In this document: one piece after another, positions 59,713-64,000 of the stretch
Layout of the letters: every line of letters begins with the position of its first letter
Numbering within the stretch: the first letter of the stretch is position 1
Assembly (NCBI GenBank): GCA_025765615.1
Contig: JAIVFJ010000150.1
Span: 62,001 to 126,000 of the forward strand
Direction of reading: 5' to 3'
Origin: Zopfochytrium polystomum
Lineage: Eukaryota > Chytridiomycota > Chytridiomycetes > Chytridiales > Chytridiaceae
Length of the DNA: 64,000 nucleotides
The notes under the pieces: model-generated
The model's database searches: none
What the model saw: only the letters and a program-made list of their open reading frames with translations
What the model was told of the DNA's origin: nothing
Translations under genes and position numbers: made by a program

Positions 59713-61339
59713 TTGTGAATGGGTTGTGTGGGTCAGCTTTGTGGCCGCTCTTTATAGTTGATTCGGGTTGATCTGGCTGTTTTCGCTTTGAATAATTTCT
59801 CAGTTTAAGCGTATTCTGGGACGAGGTCGATTTGATCCGCCCTCTTCTCCACTCATCTAATACAACTAAAAAAGATATTTCCCATTATCTACTGGAAAGG
59901 TTACAGTCATTCTTCACTAATGGCAAAACATCATTTGCATCAACGTTCTGGTTTGAGGAATTCAAGAAGCAAGATGAAGGCTGTTTCGCCACTGCGATTG
60001 CCAAACCATTATACTGCCAAGAACTTTGCAGCGGCTGAGAAATGGATCAAAGTGTTAACTGAAAAACTGTCTATTAGAGCATGGCTACCAGGTGAGAAAT
60101 CAATGGGCAGCGTAAAACTCTACATTAATACATACCTTAGATGAGGATTTCGGTTTCTACCGCGATAAAAAGGTTGGACATTTTGGTTCGCGCCCCTGGC
60201 AGAGCCGTTTCCAGCTTCGGTTCACTGATGACAAAGTTGCGCCTCACCCTTTTACTTTCTCTCTCATTTGGTGGGTGCGTTGCAGGATGTTTGAGGCGCA
60301 TTTGGCATTTTCGCTTTCCGCTTTGCCCCAAAACCCGCTCCAATCAAATATGTTTCCAATGTGGAGAGGGCCTTGCCAATATCCCATCTGTCAAGCCATT
60401 GACAGGACGACGCTGGTCCTTAGACGGCCGCAGACTTCGACGGCAGGGTGCACTCGGTCCGCGGTATCGTCGGCGCGCTGCTCCTGCCCCGAGCCATCCA
60501 GTTGGACGAGTCGACCGAGGCCGGCGCGTTGTCCACATTGCGTCAGACTCGGAGGACGGGCCGCGGTACTCCATGACTGGCGTTCCGAGCTACGGGCCAG
60601 TCAAGGGCGTCGCTTTCCGACAAAGACGAGAGGCCATTGTGGCGCAGCCGCTGGTTCCACTAGAGTTTGTGGTGTACGTGTCTATGGAGGAGGATTATGA
60701 TTGATTGAAGGCCAATGTTGAAAATGAATGAGGCTCTGGCGGTTATGATGCAGGGTGAGAGTATGCCTTACATGACCGCGCCTTTCGGATAACCCAAATA
60801 CATGTACAAACGCAGCACATGAAAAGGAGAAAAAAATATATTCGAATTTTATTTAGGCAGGATAGTACGTTTTTTTTCTCGCCAGTGGGCCACTGGGTGA
60901 CCTCCAAAACCCCGTTTGCTCCGGTGTTGTGAGCTAATAGATTCAGCTCGGGAGGACCAGATCGAAGGCCGATTTGAGCCGTTGGCGGGGGCAGCCGTCT
61001 CCACGCCGCGGTGGTGGTCCGCTGGTGGTCGGGAGCCTAGGGTCCGTGTTGGGTGTTGGGAACTCTCAAAATTCGCAAACTCTTTCTTTCCAAAGAGGCT
61101 TTCCAACACCACGTGCCAACGCGCTAAGCTAAAGGGGCAATTAATGACAAAAGCGTCCCGGCGCGCATCCGCAACAGTCCGTAAAAAAACCCAAACGCAT
61201 CTGTCAAGTCTCAAGAGCGGTTGGCCCGTTCGTCCCCTCCACTGCCCACCACCGCTGGTGTTGAGGGTCTGGTCTTTCCTCCAGCGTCTCTGCAGGGCAT
61301 TGCCAGACATGCTCTGTGGTTTCCAAAGTGTAAACAGTC
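59713..61339. other. Region with ambiguous ORFs
   Basis: Between about 59832 and 60706 several overlapping plus-strand frames look partly coding: one with KWIKVLTEKLSIRAWLPGEK, one with DEDFGFYRDKKVGHFGSRPW, and an end at 60704 with PRYSMTGVPSYGPVKGVAFR. They could be exons of one gene or a decayed one. I could not build a convincing model and recognise no family. From 60707 to 61339 nothing is seen; a 201-codon minus-strand frame (61454-60849) lacks motifs. Confidence 0.35.
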
Positions 61340-64000
61340 TACTCTGAGTGAGTGAGTTGTGCTTGCACTTCCGTGTTGTTGTTGTCGTTCTGAAAGGACG
61401 ACTTGTCAGAGAAAAATCAATAGAGAAAAAGTCAAACAACAAATCCGTAGACAACGAGATCGTGTCGCAACTGCTCCCGACAAGTTAGCAGCAGCACTCA
61501 CACGTTATCAGCACTACTCCCATTGGGAGAGCGAACGGCCGGCGCCAGGGCAGGATCTGGTGAAGTTGCAGACGATGAGATCAACTGCAGCGAAATTGGA
61601 GTGACGATCGCGACGATTGGACGTCAATCACGATCACAACAATATCGTCACAAGAAAAATCTACTGGTACGATCCCTCCCCAGTGAGGACAGCAAGGTTG
61701 CTGAGCGGTCGGCTACTAGATCACAATGACGGACAAGGAGTACGAAAATATTCCGGAATTTGAGGCGTTGAAAGACAACTGGAATGACTTCAACCGTCTA
61801 TTCACGACTTATTTTGGAAGTAAAGGAAATGCTCTACGTTGTCAAGTGTGAAAATGACACATACACAGGTTCCGACGATACCGTTAAGACGGCATATGCA
61901 GCGAATGCGCTGATGAGAAAAAAGCACGACGCTCAAGCTCAAAGCTGGCTACTTGGAAAGCTACCAAGGGCATCTAGAGTCCTATTGAGTGGGTGCATGA
62001 CTGCACACGAGATGTATGAACACCTGCTTGATGCAACGAAGTTGACGCGCTGAAAGGTTGAGAGCGAGCTCTATGACCATGCTCGGCGGATCAAGGCAGA
62101 AAGTCCTGGAGGTGCATCAAAGAAGGAGTTGACAAAATCCGCCGCTTTCACCACATCCAAAGCGGACAAGAAGAAGCAGACTTGCTTAAATTGCGGCAAG
62201 CCTGGACACCTGCGCAAGGACTGCTGGGCGAAAGGCGGTGGTGCAGCAGGAAAAGGACCAAAGCAAGGTGACGAACTCACCAAAGCTAAGAGCAAAGTGA
62301 ACGCATCAGACGCACGCTATGCTTTCACAGTGAAGTTGAGAGGACCGAGTGAGGACGTTTGGTACCATGACAGTGGTGCGTCATACCACCTCACAAACGA
62401 CCCCCATTTCTTCGTTCCAGGCACCTACAGGGAAATGTCCGATGAGGTTACTATTTGAGATGGAAAACCACTCAAGATTGTTGCTGAGGGGAATGTTGTG
62501 TTTGACTCAACAATTTCATCTGGAAAAACTGTGGAAGTCACACTGCGGGGAGTACGATACTGCCCCAAGATCACAGCCAATCTAGTTTCCCACACACCTC
62601 TCACCCTTGCTGGCCTTGAGTTGTGTGGGAAGGGGGAGCGCATTGCCTATCAGACGAAGAATGCTGTAGTACTTGTTGGGAAGCTTGTTGGACGAAATCT
62701 GGAGATGCAGATAACTGCTAGGAGGCATGCTGCACCTTCAAAGTCAACAAGCAAGGTTCTGTTGACAGCAGACATCCAACATTGCCAGCTGTGCCACGCA
62801 TTGCATGATGCAGCAAAGCAGCTTGCTGGAATGGTGGATGGATTTGAGCCCATTACACCAGAGTCGACCTCACTATGTGATGTGTGTCAGCATGCAAAGC
62901 TTACACGCCTTCCATTTCGAAGATCCAAGAACCCCAGAGCACGGCACCCACTTGACCTGGTTCACATGGATTTCACACCAATTAAGGCAAAAGGTGTTGA
63001 AGGCGAGGAGATGGCTCTAGTCCTTACAGACAACTTCTCTGATCTGAAGGTCGCCTTTCTCATGAAGGGCCGGTTGGGGGAGGAGATACTGTCCAATTTT
63101 ATGCCATGGCTCCGATGGGCAGAGAGAGCATGCAACTGGATGTTGAAAGCTATTCGGTGCAACAATGCAAAAGAATTCTACCTGGGGCGGTTTACCGACA
63201 AGATGAAAGAAATAGGAGTCGAACTGCAAGCTCCTATCGCTTATGAGCATGAGCAGAGTGGAAAAGCGGAAATTGCAAACAGGAATTTGTTGGACTGAGC
63301 ACGCTCAGCCCTGCTTGATGCTCAGATGGATAAGAAGTGGTGGCCTCATGCACTAGCCACTGCTGTTTACGTGAGTAATCGATTGCCTGTAAAGGGACTC
63401 TCTCTCACACCTATTGAGCTATTCACTCAAATCAAACCTGACTTGGCAAGCCTCCGGGTATTTGGAGCCTGGGGATGGGCTCGCTATCCTGCTGAGCATT
63501 TGACTGGCAGTGAATGAGCAGAGTTGGGTTGTGCAAATGCTATCATATGCACAAGGCGGAAAGGCGTACAATGTTCTGGACCCTTCCACAAACGAAATAT
63601 TTGTCGCTCGGAATGTGTGGTTTGACGAGACTCTCACTGGTCACCCGAGCGATTCTACCTCCAAAACTACTGTTTCCTCACACTCAAGCCAAAGGCGTCA
63701 TCGCTCCAATACAGGATCTGATTTGGTGACGTCCCTCTCACTGGTGAGGGGGGAGCACCAGCTGCAGACACAGACAGCAAGAGTGCGAGTGAAAGTGATA
63801 CAGACTCAGAAGCGTGGGAAAATGCGGCAACAAGTCCACAGCCAGGCTCGCCAGTGCGCGTGGCGTCAACAGAACAGCCAAGCACCCCTGTGAGTCAGCC
63901 ATCACCACCTCGCTCACCACAGGAGCGCCATAGTGAGCGCATACAGATGCAACAAGATCAAGAGCGTACTCAGCAAGAACAAGCAGTATGTGATTTCCTG
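61340..64000 (+). mobile_element. Ty1/copia-type LTR retrotransposon, 5' part, decayed, cut by window end
   Basis: Gag, protease and integrase parts appear in copia order, broken by stops and frameshifts. The left boundary is a guess: the untranslated leader or LTR should lie in about 61340-61725, but no second LTR is inside the window to compare. Reverse transcriptase and RNase H would lie beyond 64000. Confidence 0.75.
61726..63960 (+). pseudogene. Copia gag-pol pseudogene (gag, protease, integrase)
   Basis: It begins MTDKEYENIPEFEALKDNWN, a Gag start, then shifts frame within about 130 bases. The Gag body ends at a stop near 62051. A CCHC zinc knuckle (CLNCGKPGHLRKDC) is at about 62183-62224, the protease active site DSGA at about 62369, followed by another stop near 62457. 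The integrase part has a CDVCQHAKLTRLPF finger, the first Asp in VHMDF, RCNNAKEF where RSDNGGEF is expected (second catalytic Asp now Asn), and the Glu in QSGKAE, with a further stop at about 63296. Later pieces (KKWWPHALATAVYVSNRLP, LASLRVFGAWGW) match the copia integrase C-terminus. With these lesions this copy cannot encode a working polyprotein. Confidence 0.85.

Noticed and set aside
60279..60420. hAT-transposase C-terminal fragment
   Set aside because: A short SNVERAL-like run resembled hAT dimerisation domains, but it is too short and frame-dependent to support.
1..64000. CRISPR arrays, bacterial operons, tRNA or rRNA genes
   Set aside because: No spaced direct repeats, ribosome-binding-site-linked operons, or recognisable tRNA/rRNA sequences were seen; the window is eukaryotic.

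Overview
This is nuclear DNA from a eukaryote, most likely a flagellated (zoosporic, chytrid-like) fungus. Genes are GC-rich and carry many short GT-AG introns, mostly 45-250 bp. The fungal-type housekeeping genes (Rsc1/2-like, Ysh1/CPSF73-like, MRPL23-like, UBC12, PIG-V) sit beside genes that only flagellated lineages keep: a SAXO-type axonemal protein, a centrin-3/Cdc31-type centrin and nephrocystin-4. The class is inferred from gene content; no marker rRNA is present. Exon boundaries were derived by hand from splice consensus, frame continuity and family alignment from memory, so they are models without transcript support.

Layout. 0.6-11.1 kb: START lipid-transfer protein (+), SAXO-like protein (+), centrin (-) overlapping the SAXO gene tail to tail, then condensin SMC4 (+, 18 exons). 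11.1-15.7 kb: a gene-poor, AT-richer stretch with decayed ankyrin-like, WD40 and unidentified helical ORFs and a Tc1/mariner-type TIR element with TA duplication. 15.8-17.6 kb: MsrA-like protein (-) with a substituted active site. 18.3-20.3 kb: single-exon HET-domain-like protein (+). 20.3-22.8 kb: gene-poor, with a fold-back inverted repeat. 22.8-25.2 kb: cytosolic Hsp90 (-), whose MEEVD tail is completed by a 9-nt last exon. 26.7-29.9 kb: unknown multi-pass membrane protein (+). 30.3-32.9 kb: charged coiled-coil protein (+). 33.6-36.0 kb: primase small subunit (+). 36.1-38.0 kb: GPI mannosyltransferase PIG-V (-), divergent from a double-bromodomain/BAH protein (+, 38.2-40.6 kb). 40.7-48.2 kb: nephrocystin-4 (+, 17 exons). 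48.5-49.3 kb: mitochondrial uL13 (+), convergent with UBC12 (-, 49.4-50.4 kb). 51.2-53.0 kb: VPS26 (+). 53.2-57.0 kb: CPSF73/Ysh1 (+). 57.3-59.7 kb: secreted, probably GPI-anchored surface protein (+). 59.8-61.3 kb: nothing secure. 61.3-64.0 kb: 5' part of a decayed Ty1/copia retrotransposon running off the window.

The genes do not form one pathway. Three (SAXO, centrin, NPHP4) belong to the flagellum, basal body or transition zone; SMC4, primase and the Rsc-like protein act on chromosomes; PIG-V and the GPI-type surface protein are an enzyme and a possible substrate of GPI anchoring. The 12-20 kb interval mixes a HET-like protein with ankyrin and WD40 relics, the parts used in fungal NLR/allorecognition proteins. 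It is the most accessory-looking part of the window. Long microsatellites (CT, GT, poly-G, poly-A, GTCA) are common in introns and promoters.
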